A stretch of 64,000 nt of DNA from Erythrobacter sp. JK5 (lineage in GTDB: Bacteria; Pseudomonadota; Alphaproteobacteria; Sphingomonadales; Sphingomonadaceae). The notes below the pieces were generated by a model, which worked only from the letters and a program-made list of their open reading frames with translations, did no database searches and was not told the DNA's origin. This document shows positions 47,561-57,066 of the stretch, one piece after another. Made by a program: the position numbers and the translations under genes. The number at the start of each line of letters is the position of its first letter. The first letter of the stretch is position 1. Where the stretch lies: contig NZ_CP073577.1 in the NCBI RefSeq assembly GCF_018205975.1, positions 496,001 to 560,000 of the forward strand. Direction: 5' to 3'.

Positions 47561-48481
47561 ATGCCCGATTCCCAATCCCCCGCCGGAGACGCGGAGAGTA
47601 GCAGCGGGCTGTGGCCTGCGATCCGGAAAATCCTCAAGGTCGGCGATGTCGATCGCTCGCTGCGCGCCCAGCTCGAAGAGGCGATCGACGAACACGAGGA
47701 CGACAACGACGAGGACAGTCGGGACGAGGGCGCCGGCAACGGCGACCTCTCGCCGGTCGAACGGCAGATGCTGCGCAACCTCCTGCATTTCAGCGAACAC
47801 GACGCCGACGATGTCGCGGTGCCGCGCGGCGAGATTATCGCGGTCGAAGCGGGGATCAGCTGGGAAGAACTGGTCGCCAGTTTCAGCGAGAACGGCCATT
47901 CGCGCATGCCGGTCTATCGCGGCACGCTCGATGACGTGATCGGGATGATCCACATCAAGGACGTGTTCGGGTTTCTCGCCAACGGCAAGACGCCGCCCGC
48001 GGACTGGACCACGCTGATGCGCCAGCCGCTTTACGTGCCGCAGGTGCGCGGGGCGCTGGACGTGCTGGCGGACATGCGCTCCCGCCGGGTCCACCTGGCG
48101 ATCGTGCTGGACGAGTTTTCGGGCACCGACGGGATCATCACGATCGAGGACCTGGTCGAGGAAATCGTCGGCGAGATCGAGGACGAGCACGATGAAACGC
48201 CCGAGGAACTGATCGTGTCGATCGGCGAAGGGATGTGGGATTGCGATGCCCGCGCCGAGCTCGATGACGTTGCCGAACAGGTCGATCCGCGCCTCGCCGA
48301 GGTCGAGGAATCGGTCGATACACTGGGCGGGCTCGCCTTTGTCCTCGCCGAGCAGGTTCCCCCGGTCGGGGCGGTGGTCGAACACCCGAGCGGCTGGAGG
48401 ATCGAGGTCACCGCAGGCGACGAAAAGCACGTTACGCGCCTGCGTCTGCACGCCCCGCAAGTTGAGAACGACGTGCAATAA
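47561..48481 (+). CDS. corC: CBS-domain hemolysin/CorC family protein
   Basis: A 306-residue protein of the CorC/TlyC family without the N-terminal membrane domain. Two CBS domains are visible (DDVAVPRGEIIAVEAG...RMPVYRGTLDDVIGMIHIKDV; then the LAIVLDEFSGTDGIITIEDLVEEIVGEIEDEHD signature), followed by the CorC_HlyC domain. It is acidic at the N-terminus. A role in magnesium or cobalt export is suggested by the family. I chose ATG 47561; a TTG at 47534 is in frame. The lnt gene that often follows is not present. Confidence 0.88.
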   Translation: MPDSQSPAGDAESSSGLWPAIRKILKVGDVDRSLRAQLEEAIDEHEDDNDEDSRDEGAGNGDLSPVERQMLRNLLHFSEHDADDVAVPRGEIIAVEAGISWEELVASFSENGHSRMPVYRGTLDDVIGMIHIKDVFGFLANGKTPPADWTTLMRQPLYVPQVRGALDVLADMRSRRVHLAIVLDEFSGTDGIITIEDLVEEIVGEIEDEHDETPEELIVSIGEGMWDCDARAELDDVAEQVDPRLAEVEESVDTLGGLAFVLAEQVPPVGAVVEHPSGWRIEVTAGDEKHVTRLRLHAPQVENDVQ

Positions 48482-48574
48482 GCGCAATTCTTCCCACGCA
48501 GTTCACATCTTTCTTTCGTTTTTTGCATCCAAATCGCTGGTCAAGCGTATCTCCTTGAGAGCAAGGAGACCCGA

Positions 48575-49459
48575 ATGCCGACTCGCCGACTACCACCGCT
48601 GCGCGCGCTTGAAGCGTTCATGCGCACGGTACGCCTGGGATCTGCACGTGCAGCCGCCGAAGAAATCGGATTGAGCCCGTCCGCACTGTCGCGGCGGATC
48701 TCGAATCTCGAGGAATTCGTAGGCAAGAAGCTGTTCACGCGCGCGCGCCAATCGATGCAGCTTACCGACGAGGGGCAGGCATTCTACGAAGCGGTGAACC
48801 CGCATCTCGAATCGCTCGCGCGGGCGGTCGAAAGCCAGTCCGAGAATATCTCGCTGCTGCGGCTGCGGCTGGGTGTGTTGCCGCTGTTCGGCAGCCAGCG
48901 GCTGTTCCCGCGACTGGGCGAGCTGCGCAAACGGCACCCGCTGTTGCATATCGACATCGACACCGGGCCGCATCTCGAAGACCGGGTCGGCGACACGCTC
49001 GACGCGGCGATCATCCTGTCGCGCGGGCCGGCATCGGGCCTGCACGCGGTGCGTCTGGACCACAATCTCGTCCACGCCATCTGCAGCAAGGATGTGGCCA
49101 ATGTGGTGGGCGACGAAGTGACCAGCGAGAGCCTCGCCAAGCAGACTTTCCTGATCCACAACGAACTGCCCGAAAGCTTCGTGGCATGGAAGAAGGCACA
49201 CGAGCTCGACGAGATGGAGCCCGCGGCTATCGATCACTACGATTCGGGCCAGTTGATGCTCGAAGCCGCCGCGCAGGGGCTGGGGATCGCCATCATGCAC
49301 GACGATCACATGCGCCGCGCGCAGGACAACCGCTTGACGGACCTGTCGAAAAAGCAGGTCGAAAGCCCGTACAGCTACTGGTTCGTGTGCAAGCCCACCG
49401 CGCTTGAATCGCGGCCCGTGCGGCTGTTTCACGATTGGCTGGTGCGCGCCGGGCTCTAA
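48575..49459 (+). CDS. LysR family transcriptional regulator, GcvA-like
   Basis: A 294-residue regulator with an N-terminal winged HTH starting RRLPPLRALEAFMRTVRLGSARAAAEEIGLSPSALSRRISNLE, the GcvA-type form. The C-terminal periplasmic-binding-like effector domain follows. No target gene is obvious; the divergent neighbour is on the same strand, and an acyltransferase gene converges on its 3' end with overlapping stops (CTAA). Confidence 0.92.
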   Translation: MPTRRLPPLRALEAFMRTVRLGSARAAAEEIGLSPSALSRRISNLEEFVGKKLFTRARQSMQLTDEGQAFYEAVNPHLESLARAVESQSENISLLRLRLGVLPLFGSQRLFPRLGELRKRHPLLHIDIDTGPHLEDRVGDTLDAAIILSRGPASGLHAVRLDHNLVHAICSKDVANVVGDEVTSESLAKQTFLIHNELPESFVAWKKAHELDEMEPAAIDHYDSGQLMLEAAAQGLGIAIMHDDHMRRAQDNRLTDLSKKQVESPYSYWFVCKPTALESRPVRLFHDWLVRAGL

Positions 49460-50400
49460 CCGGCCCGTTCGTCGACCTGTTCGTTGACGATCACGCCCAC
49501 GCCCTGCGCCCCCTTCGGTGCGTCGTAGCGGACCGGGGGCACATCGTGCGCGAAATCGCGCACCGGTTTGCCCAGCGCCGTTTCCAGCGCCTCCTCGATC
49601 CGCCGCCGCGCTTCGGCGGCGATCGCCTTGCGCCCGCGAACATCCTCGGGGCTGAAGGGTTCGAGGAAATGCATGTGGAGCGTGAATGTGCCGCGCCGCG
49701 CCAGCACCCGCTTGGCGTTGTTGAGGCCGCTTTCCTGCCCGACCCAGCCGATCCATTCGGCGACCGAATTGTAATCGAGCATCACCGGCTGGACGAGCAC
49801 CTCTCCGGGCGGCGGCTCGAGTACCGAGAGCATGCTGCTCTTGAAGGGCAGCAGCGAATGACCATCGGTGGTCGTGCCTTCGGGGAACACCGTCACCGCC
49901 CAATTGTCCGCCAGCGCCTCCTTCAGGGCGTTGATCTGCGCGGCGACGCCGAGGCGGTTCTCGCGCTTCACGTAAACCGTACGGTTGAGCGAGGCGAGCC
50001 AGCCGACCACCGGGGCTTCGGCCAGTTCGGCCTTGGCGACGAATGCCGTGCCGCACGCGCCTGCCATGGCGAGGATGTCGATCCAAGAGATGTGATTGGC
50101 GATGTAGAACACATCGCGCTTCAGATGCGTGCCGTGGACCACCACCTTGCAGCCCGAAACCCGCGCCGCATAGCGCAGGAACAGCATCGGGAAGGGCGAT
50201 CCATAGCGAAAGATGCGGTAGAGGTAGTGCAGCGGCACGAAGACCAGCAGCAATCCGATCAGCGCGAGGGAACGCAGGCCGATCCGCATCCAGCCGCCGG
50301 TCGAAATCGGCGTTTTCTCGCCGCGCGCCGCCGCGACGCGATGGTCCCAGATCTTGCTGCCCGGCGCGTCTATGCCGTGTTCGGCAGGATTGTCAGTCAT
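49456..50400 (-). CDS. 1-acyl-sn-glycerol-3-phosphate acyltransferase family protein
   Basis: A 314-residue lysophospholipid acyltransferase with the H-x4-D motif in NHISWID and the substrate motif FPEGTTTDG. A hydrophobic helix (LRSLALIGLLLVFVPLHYLY) anchors it to the membrane. It transfers an acyl chain to a lyso-phospholipid. It starts 8 bases inside the end of fur and so is co-transcribed with it. It could instead be an ornithine-lipid type acyltransferase (OlsA-like); sequence does not decide. Confidence 0.87.
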   Translation of the reverse strand: MTDNPAEHGIDAPGSKIWDHRVAAARGEKTPISTGGWMRIGLRSLALIGLLLVFVPLHYLYRIFRYGSPFPMLFLRYAARVSGCKVVVHGTHLKRDVFYIANHISWIDILAMAGACGTAFVAKAELAEAPVVGWLASLNRTVYVKRENRLGVAAQINALKEALADNWAVTVFPEGTTTDGHSLLPFKSSMLSVLEPPPGEVLVQPVMLDYNSVAEWIGWVGQESGLNNAKRVLARRGTFTLHMHFLEPFSPEDVRGRKAIAAEARRRIEEALETALGKPVRDFAHDVPPVRYDAPKGAQGVGVIVNEQVDERAG

Positions 50401-50815
50401 CCCGCGAGAGCCTGACCCCGTAGAGCTCCATCCGGTGATCGACCAGGCGATAGCCGAGCTTTTCGGCGATCTGGCGCTGCAGCGCCTCGACCTCGGGATC
50501 GACGAATTCGACGACCTTGCCGGTTTCGACGTCGATCAGGTGATCGTGATGCGCTTCGGGAACGGGCTCGTAGCGCGAGCGCCCGTCGCCGAAATCGTGG
50601 CGGTCGAGGATACCGGCCTCCTCGAACAGGCGAACAGTGCGGTAGACCGTCGCGATCGAGATTCCCGGATCGATCGCCGATGCGCGCTGGTGCAGCATCT
50701 CGACGTCGGGATGATCTTCGCTGTCCGACAGGACCTTGGCAATCACGCGACGTTGTTCGGTGATGCGCAGGCCCTTTTCGGCGCACAATTGTTCGAGATC
50801 GATTTTCTGTGTCAA
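50393..50815 (-). CDS. fur: Fur family metal-responsive regulator
   Basis: A 140-residue Fur-type repressor. The N-terminal HTH includes RITEQRRVIAKVL and GISIATVYRTVRLFEEAG. The metal site HHDHLIDVETGKVVEF lacks the CxxC zinc motif of E. coli Fur (the usual Cys is Asp), as is common in alphaproteobacterial Fur/Mur proteins. It binds Fe2+ or Mn2+ and controls metal uptake. It is coupled to the downstream acyltransferase by an 8-base overlap. Confidence 0.92.
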   Translation of the reverse strand: MTQKIDLEQLCAEKGLRITEQRRVIAKVLSDSEDHPDVEMLHQRASAIDPGISIATVYRTVRLFEEAGILDRHDFGDGRSRYEPVPEAHHDHLIDVETGKVVEFVDPEVEALQRQIAEKLGYRLVDHRMELYGVRLSRDD

Positions 50816-50840
50816 TTGGCGCTCCGCGAGACGAGTAGTG

Positions 50841-50863
50841 CCCCGTCTTCTATCGAGACGGGG
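50841..50863. terminator. Hairpin between mucR and fur
   Basis: A perfect 8-bp stem, CCCCGTCT-tctatcg-AGACGGGG, in the 91-base gap between mucR and fur (both minus strand). No T tract. It could end the mucR transcript. Confidence 0.5.
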
Positions 50864-50906
50864 CGACTAGCTCAAGCTGGCGACACAGAGGCGTGCCGGA
50901 CGAGTG

Positions 50907-51347
50907 TCAGGCGGCTTTCTTGCGCCGTCCGCGCCCGGTGCCCGGCTTGCGGCCGAGGCCGATCTTCTTGGCCAGATCGCGGCGCTTGGCTGCGTAGTTC
51001 GGCGCCACCATCGGGTAATCGGCCGGCAGGCTCCAGCGAGCGCGATATTGTTCCGGCGTCATGTCGTAATTGGTGCGCAGATACCGCTTGAGCATCTTCA
51101 GCTTCTTGCCGTCTTCGAGGCAGACGATGTAGTCCGGCTTCACCGAAGCGCGGATCGAAACCGCCGGTTCGGGCAGCACTTCTTCGGCTTCGGCGGGTTC
51201 GCCTAATCCCTGCAACGCCGCATAGACGGTGGTAATCAGCGTCGGCACGTCGGCCACGGTGACATCGTTATTGCTGACATGTGCGGCGACGATGTCGCTC
51301 GTCAATGTGATCAGCGTTTCCTTCATCTCGTTTTCCAGATCTTGCAT
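50907..51347 (-). CDS. MucR/Ros family transcriptional regulator with degenerate zinc finger
   Basis: A 146-residue MucR family protein, a global regulator of surface polysaccharide, motility and cell cycle genes in alphaproteobacteria. The fingers' usual ligand pattern is C-x2-C/D-x9-H-x3-H. Here it reads C76, D79, then Y89 and N93 (CLEDGKKLKMLKRYLRTNY), so both histidines are gone. TPEQYRARWSLPADYPMVAPNYA is the family core. The tail is basic (GRGRRKKAA). It begins with GAGGAACTC ahead of the ATG. It lies between rimI and fur in a conserved run. Confidence 0.9.
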   Translation of the reverse strand: MQDLENEMKETLITLTSDIVAAHVSNNDVTVADVPTLITTVYAALQGLGEPAEAEEVLPEPAVSIRASVKPDYIVCLEDGKKLKMLKRYLRTNYDMTPEQYRARWSLPADYPMVAPNYAAKRRDLAKKIGLGRKPGTGRGRRKKAA

Positions 51348-51462
51348 GAGTTCCTCACAGTTTTAGCTCGGGTTTTCCCGATTAGTGATCCATGAACCAA
51401 GCACGCAGTGAATGCAAGACGGCACAATGCTGACTTGTAAATAAGTCGGGGAATTACAGGCC

Positions 51463-51930
51463 CTAGATTGTTCGACCGAAAGTAATCGCGTCGATTCTTT
51501 CACCATTAGCGGCCTGGTAATAGTTGGGTCGCTCACCGATCGGCTCGAATCCGGCCTTGTCGTAGAGATGCACGGCCGGGTTTCCGCGCCGCATTTCCAG
51601 GTAAATCCGCGTGGTCCCGCGTTCGCGCGCAGCGGCGAACAACTGGTCAAGCAGGACCTGCCCGAGACCCTTCCGGCGAAACTGCGGCAGAACCGCGATC
51701 AGCAGCAGTTCCTCCTCATCCGCCGCGTGCCGGGTGAGCACGAACCCGGCTGGAACGCTGCCCGCTGTCTCGATTGGCTGCCCCTCGGGATCGACCACCA
51801 GCGCATGCGTGCTGGGCAGCGTCAGCGCGTCGCTGATCTGGCGGCGGTTCCAGGCTTCGCCGAAGGTCGGATCGAACGCGGTTTCCATGACCTCCATGAT
51901 CCGGTCGATGAGGTGCGGGCAGGGCGTCAC
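51463..51930 (-). CDS. rimI: Ribosomal-protein-alanine N-acetyltransferase RimI
   Basis: A 155-residue GNAT-fold acetyltransferase. The CoA-binding motif is LPQFRRKGLGQVLLDQL and the family end LEMRRGNPAVHLYDKAGFEPIGERPNYY is the RimI pattern. It acetylates ribosomal protein S18. It overlaps the tsaB stop by four bases (ATGA), the standard pairing. Confidence 0.92.
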   Translation of the reverse strand: MTPCPHLIDRIMEVMETAFDPTFGEAWNRRQISDALTLPSTHALVVDPEGQPIETAGSVPAGFVLTRHAADEEELLLIAVLPQFRRKGLGQVLLDQLFAAARERGTTRIYLEMRRGNPAVHLYDKAGFEPIGERPNYYQAANGERIDAITFGRTI

Positions 51931-52571
51931 GACGCTGTCCGCCCGGCGATCGGGGTGGCGTCCGGCCCGCGTCCGTAGATCGGCGTGAGGTCGGATGTCA
52001 GGCAGACGGCAGGCAGCAGGTCGGTGCGCGCCGCGTCAGGCAGAATGACAAGCGGGCGAAGCTCTGCACCCTCATGGAGCGCGGCCAGCTCGGCGGCGCG
52101 GTTGCCCGCGATCACCGGGCGCGGCGCGCGCGCGCTCGCCTGGTCTAGGGTCAGCGATGCGACAGTTGCTTCGGGCCGGCCATCGCCACCGAAATCCTGC
52201 ACGAACCATTCGCCGTGTCCGCCATTCGTGCACACAGTGATTCCTGTCCCCGCCGCCGCAAGGTCCGGATCGGAGCGGGCCATCGCCGCCAGCAGCGCGA
52301 GCGTCGGGTAGCCGAGCACCTCGGCCTGCCACGCAAACCCGAGCGCGCGCGCCGTCGCGATGCCGATCCGGACTCCGGTAAAGCTGCCGGGGCCGAGCGA
52401 CACCATGATCCGCTGCGCCTCGCCCTTGTCGGGCAGTGCAGCGATCATCGGCACCAGCCGTTCGGCATGGCCCCGGCCGAGGATGCGATGGTCGTGCGCA
52501 CGCAATGCGCCGCCCTCGAACAGGGCTACCGAACAGGCTTCGCTGGCGGTTTCGATCGCGAGAATGCGCAT
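51927..52571 (-). CDS. tsaB: tRNA threonylcarbamoyladenosine biosynthesis protein TsaB
   Basis: A 214-residue ASKHA-fold partner of TsaD in t6A37 formation on tRNA. It starts MRILAIETASEACSVALFE and has the VSLGPGSFTGVRIG motif. The length and position next to rimI match the family. It is on the minus strand in the nifU-rutE-tsaB-rimI run. Confidence 0.93.
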   Translation of the reverse strand: MRILAIETASEACSVALFEGGALRAHDHRILGRGHAERLVPMIAALPDKGEAQRIMVSLGPGSFTGVRIGIATARALGFAWQAEVLGYPTLALLAAMARSDPDLAAAGTGITVCTNGGHGEWFVQDFGGDGRPEATVASLTLDQASARAPRPVIAGNRAAELAALHEGAELRPLVILPDAARTDLLPAVCLTSDLTPIYGRGPDATPIAGRTAS

Positions 52572-52620
52572 GGCGGCTGCCCTGCCTTACCGCGTCGTGC
52601 CTCGCAAGATCGCAGGACGA

Positions 52621-53229
52621 TCAGACGATGGTGTTGAAGCGTTCGAAATCGGGGCGCGGGCTGCGGTCGAAGATGCTGTCGGGATCGCCATAGCCGATCG
52701 AGCAGATGAAATTGACCCGGTGGCGCGGCTGATCGGCGAAGAACGCTGCATTGACCGCGTCGGCATCGAAGCCCGACATCGGCCCGCAATCGAGCCCGAT
52801 CGCGCGCGCGGCGAGCATCAGATACGCGCCCTGCAACGACGAATTGCGGAACGCGCCCTCCTTGCGCCCTTCCTCATCGCCTTCGAACCAGCTTTTCGCA
52901 TCGGTATGCGGGAACAGCCACGGCAGTTCTTCGTGAAAGTCGATGTCGTAGCCGATCACTGCGGTGACCGGCGCGGCGCGGACCTTGTCCTTGTTGCCGT
53001 CCGATACGCATTCGACCAGCGTGTCCTTCTGCGCATCCGACTTGACCCAGACAATCCGCACCGGCTGCATGTTGGCCGACGTCGGAGCCATCTTCATCAG
53101 GTCCCAGATGGCGTGCAGCTGCGCTTCGCTGACCGGCCGATCGAGCCAGCCATTGTAGCTTCGCGCGTCGTTGAAAAGCTGTGCGAGCGCCGCGTCCGAA
53201 AGGACGACGTCGTGAAATTGCTGTGTCAT
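52621..53229 (-). CDS. Nitroreductase-family reductase, RutE-like (malonic semialdehyde reductase)
   Basis: A 202-residue FMN oxidoreductase of the RutE subgroup, with MTQQFHDVVLSDAALAQLFNDARSYNGWLDRPV and KMAPTSANMQPVRI. RutE reduces malonic semialdehyde in pyrimidine catabolism, but no other rut genes are near, so that role is unproved. ATG 53229 was chosen; the frame extends to 53274 and would overlap the NifU gene. Confidence 0.85.
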   Translation of the reverse strand: MTQQFHDVVLSDAALAQLFNDARSYNGWLDRPVSEAQLHAIWDLMKMAPTSANMQPVRIVWVKSDAQKDTLVECVSDGNKDKVRAAPVTAVIGYDIDFHEELPWLFPHTDAKSWFEGDEEGRKEGAFRNSSLQGAYLMLAARAIGLDCGPMSGFDADAVNAAFFADQPRHRVNFICSIGYGDPDSIFDRSPRPDFERFNTIV

Positions 53230-53254
53230 TGTGTCCCCGTTCTGGAGCGAGTTT

Positions 53255-53836
53255 TCAGGCGGCCCGTACCTCAACGACCTCGGGCAGATAATGTTTCAGC
53301 AGGCCTTCGATTCCCTGCTTGAGCGTCGCGGTGCTCGAAGGGCAGCCCGAACAGGCACCCTGCAACGCCAGGTAGACGACTCCGTCGGAAAACCCGCGAT
53401 AGGCAATGTCGCCGCCGTCGCCGGCCACCGCCGGTCGTATCCGCGTTTCGAGCAATTCGTTGATTGCGGCGATTACTTCGGCGTCTTCTTCCTTGTCCTG
53501 GATCGCCATCACGGGTTCTTCGGGCGGAACCGCGATCCCGTCGGCCGATCCGCCTGCGAACAGCGGCGCTTCGGAAACGAAATGATCGAGCAGGATCGCG
53601 ACCACCTGCGGCTTCAACGCGCTCCAGTCGCTCCCCGGGGCAGCGGTGACCGTGACGAAGTCCCACCCGTAGAACACGTTGACGACTTCGCCGGTGTCGA
53701 AAATCGCCTGCGCCAGCGGGCTCGCTTCGGCGGCTTCGGGCGAGGCGAATTCGCGCGTGCCGCTCTCCATCACGGTCCGGCCGGGAAGGAATTTGAGGCT
53801 CGCCGGGTTCGGCGTGGTTTCGGTTTCGATGAACAT
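53255..53836 (-). CDS. NifU-domain FeS scaffold protein (NfuA-like)
   Basis: A 193-residue protein. The N-terminal degenerate Nfu_N domain starts MFIETETTPNPASLKFLPGR. The C-terminal NifU domain carries CSGCPSS (CxxC), which holds a [4Fe-4S] cluster at a dimer interface. It delivers FeS clusters to client proteins. It is divergent from the M16 peptidase gene. Confidence 0.93.
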   Translation of the reverse strand: MFIETETTPNPASLKFLPGRTVMESGTREFASPEAAEASPLAQAIFDTGEVVNVFYGWDFVTVTAAPGSDWSALKPQVVAILLDHFVSEAPLFAGGSADGIAVPPEEPVMAIQDKEEDAEVIAAINELLETRIRPAVAGDGGDIAYRGFSDGVVYLALQGACSGCPSSTATLKQGIEGLLKHYLPEVVEVRAA

Positions 53837-53934
53837 GGATGATATCTAGGAGCGGCAAGGGCGCGCGGCAACCGGCGATTGCGGCAAAGAGCATTCACTA
53901 TCCCTTCATGGCTCGACCGATTATAGACACCGTC

Positions 53935-56900
53935 ATGAACGTACTTTCCCGTGCATTTCGCGTCCTGATTCTGCTTGCGGCGCCGGTTGCCATTGCGCTT
54001 CCGGCCAGCGCCCAGCAGGCGACCGCCGAGCCCTCGATCCCGCCTGCGCAGGCGCTTCAGACCGGTGACGAGGTGCCGTGGCTGTACGAAGGCAGCAACG
54101 TCCCGGTCGATCGCGAATGGCTGTTCGGGGAGATGGACAACGGGCTGCGCTATGCCGTGCGGCGCAACGGCGTGCCGCCGGGCCAGGTTTCGATCCGGGT
54201 CCGCATCGACGCGGGTTCGCTGCACGAACGCGACGAGGAACAGGGGTTTGCCCACCTGCTCGAACACCTGCTGTTTCGCGAAAGCAAGTATCTCGGGCAG
54301 GCCGAGGCGATCGCCGCCTGGCAGCGGCTGGGCGCGACCTTCGGCAGCGATGCCAACGCCGAAACCAGCCCGACCCACACCGCCTACAAGCTCGACATTC
54401 CGAACGTCGACCGCGCCAAGCTGATCGAGAGTTTCCGGTTGCTGTCGGGCATGATCCGCGAGCCGGTGCTGAGCGAGGCCAACGTCGCTGCAGAGCGTCC
54501 GATCGTGCTCGCCGAAAAGCGCGAACGCGGCGGGGCGGCGGAACGGGTGAGCGATTTCACCCGCCGCACGTTTTTCGCCGGTCAGCGGCTGGCCGAACGC
54601 AACCCGATCGGCACGGTCGAAACGCTCAATGCCGCCAATGCCGCTTCGGTGCAGGGCTTCTACGATCGCTGGTATCGTCCGGAAAACACGGTGATCGTGG
54701 TCGCCGGCGATGCCCCCGCAGAGCTGCTGGCCGGGCTGGTCGAGCAATGGTTCGGGGACTGGCAAGGCACCGGCCCGGCCGGCGAAGCGCCCGATTTCGG
54801 CGATCCGGTCGCGCCCGCAGACGCCACGATCCCCGCAGGCTCGGACCTGCCGCTGGGCGAGATCGGCGTCGTGGTCGAGCCCGACCTGCCGCGCAACCTC
54901 ACCTATGCGGTGATGCGTCCGTGGCGACCGGTGCAGGATACGATCGTCTACAACGAAGGCCTGCTGCTCGATGCGCTGGCGCAGCAGATCATCAACCGCC
55001 GGCTGGAAACCCGCGCGCGGGCGGAGGCAGCTTCCTCTATGCGCAGGTGCAGCAGGACGACATCTCGCGTTCGACCGACGCGACCTTTGTCAGTTTCGCA
55101 CCGATCACCGCCGACTGGCAGACCGCGCTCGCCGACGTCCGCGCGGTGATCGCCGATGCGCTCGCGACACCGCCCTCGCAGGAGGAAATCGACCGCGAAG
55201 TCGCGGAATTCGACGTGATCTTTGCCAACCAGGTCGAACAGAGCAGCGTCCAGGCCGGATCGGAACTCGCCGACAACATCGTCAACGCGGTCGATATCCG
55301 CGAGACCGTCGCCTCGCCCGAGACCGTGCTCGCGGTGTTCCGCGGCATGCAGCAGCGGTTCACGCCCGAAGAGCTGTTCGAACGCACCCGGATGCTGTTC
55401 GCTGGCGACGTGCTGCGCTCGGTCTATGTCACGCCCGGCGTCGGCGAAGCAAACAGCGAGGCCCTGCGGCTGGCGCTGGCCAGCGAGGCGGCGGTCGATG
55501 CCACCGCGCGGCTCGCCGCCGCATCGATCTCGTTCGACGAATTGCCACCTGTCGGTCCTGCGGGCGAGGTGGTCGACGAACGGCTGCTCGGGATCCTGCA
55601 GGTTGAACAGGTCGATTTCGCCAACGGCACGCGCGCGCTGCTGTGGTCGAACAACGCCGAACCCGGCCGGGTCACGGTGCGGGTGCGGTTCGGTTCGGGC
55701 TATCGCGCGTTCGACGCCGGCACCGCAGTTTACGCCCCGATCGGCGAGATTGCGCTGGTGGGTTCGGGCATCGGCGAGCTGGGCCAGAACGAGATCGACC
55801 GGCTCGCGACCGGGCGCAAGCTCGGGTTCGAATTCGAGATCGACGACGGGGTGTTCACCTTCACCGCGCAGACCCGTTCGGAAGACGTCGCCGACCAGCT
55901 GTACCTGTTCGCCGCCAAGCTCGGCATGCCGCGCTGGGACCCGGATCCGGTGATCCGCGCCAAGGCGGCGGCGGAACTGGCCTACAACACCTTCTCGACC
56001 AGCCCGGCGGGCATCATCAACCGCGATCTCGAGTACCTCGTCACCAACCGCGATCCGCGCTTTGCCACCCCTTCGCCCGAGGCGCTGCAGCAGGTGACGC
56101 CCGAAGGATTCCGGCAGGTATGGGAGCCGTTGCTAAGGCAGGGGCCGATCGAAGTGCTGGTGTTCGGCGAATTCGACCGCGACGCGATCGTCGATAAGCT
56201 CGCCGAGACCTTTGGCGCGTTGCCGCCGCGCGAACCGATCCCGCCCGCAGTCGCGGCGCGGGTTCCCGATTTCCCGGCGTCCAGCGCCGAACCGACCGTG
56301 CTGACCCATCGCGGCGATGCCAACCAGGCGGCGGCGGTGATCGCGTGGCCCAGCGGCGGCGGGGTCACCAGCATCCGCGAATCGCGCCAGCTCGAAATCC
56401 TCACCCAGCTGTTCAACAACCGCTTGCTCGACGCGCTGCGGGAACGCGCCGGGGCGAGCTACGCCCCGCAGGTCTTTTCCAACTGGCCGACCGATATCGA
56501 AAGCGGCGGGACGATCACGGCGCTGGCGCAGCTCGAACCCGAATTCGTGCCGGTGTTCTTTGCCGAAGCCGATCGGATCGCGCGCGATCTCGCCGAAAAT
56601 CCGCCCAGCGCCGACGAGCTCGACCGCGTGACCGAGCCGCTTGCGCAGCTGATCCGCCGGGCGTCGACCGGGAACACCTTCTGGCTTTACAATCTCGAAG
56701 GGGCGACCGTCGATCCGCGCCGGGTATCGCTGTTGCGCAGCCTGTTGCAGGACTATTCGCAGACCAGCCCGCAGGTCATGCAGTTTCTCGCCGATCGCTA
56801 TTTCACCCAGCGCACCCCGCTCAAGCTGGCGGTGATCCCCGAAGGCCAGACGCTGGCGACGCAGGTCGGCCGGCAATACGGCCCGGACGCGGTGCCGGCC

Positions 56901-56945
56901 GTGCGCCCTGCGCAGCCCGCAGCCAAGGAGATCGTCGGGCGCTGA
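53935..56945 (+). CDS. M16 zinc peptidase (two-domain), interrupted by a 1-nt frameshift
   Basis: A signal peptide (MNVLSRAFRVLILLAAPVAI, ending ASAQQ) opens the protein. The first M16 domain has the inverted zinc motif HLLEH in FAHLLEHLLFRES. The frame breaks at the G-rich stretch near 55020-55026: adding one G gives TRARAGGSFLYAQVQQDD and continues through the second, probably non-catalytic, M16 domain to 56945. The corrected length is about 1,003 residues. It degrades peptides in the periplasm. An earlier ATG at 53908 is possible. Confidence 0.85.
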
Positions 56946-56957
56946 TCGATTGAGGCG

Positions 56958-56974
56958 GTCGCGCTGAGCGCGAC
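56958..56974. terminator. Hairpin after the M16 peptidase gene
   Basis: GTCGCGC-tga-GCGCGAC, a perfect 7-bp stem starting 13 bases after the stop. It is followed by TATAAT at 56976-56981 inside another small dyad (GCGACA-tataat-TGTCGC, 56970-56987), which may be part of the promoter of the DAHP synthase gene. Confidence 0.45.
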
Positions 56975-57066
56975 ATATAATTGTCGCACAGCGCCTCTTG
57001 CCTTTACAAATCGAACCCCGCTGCGTAGCCGCGCGGCGACGCAATTGGACGACACGAGAATTGAAC

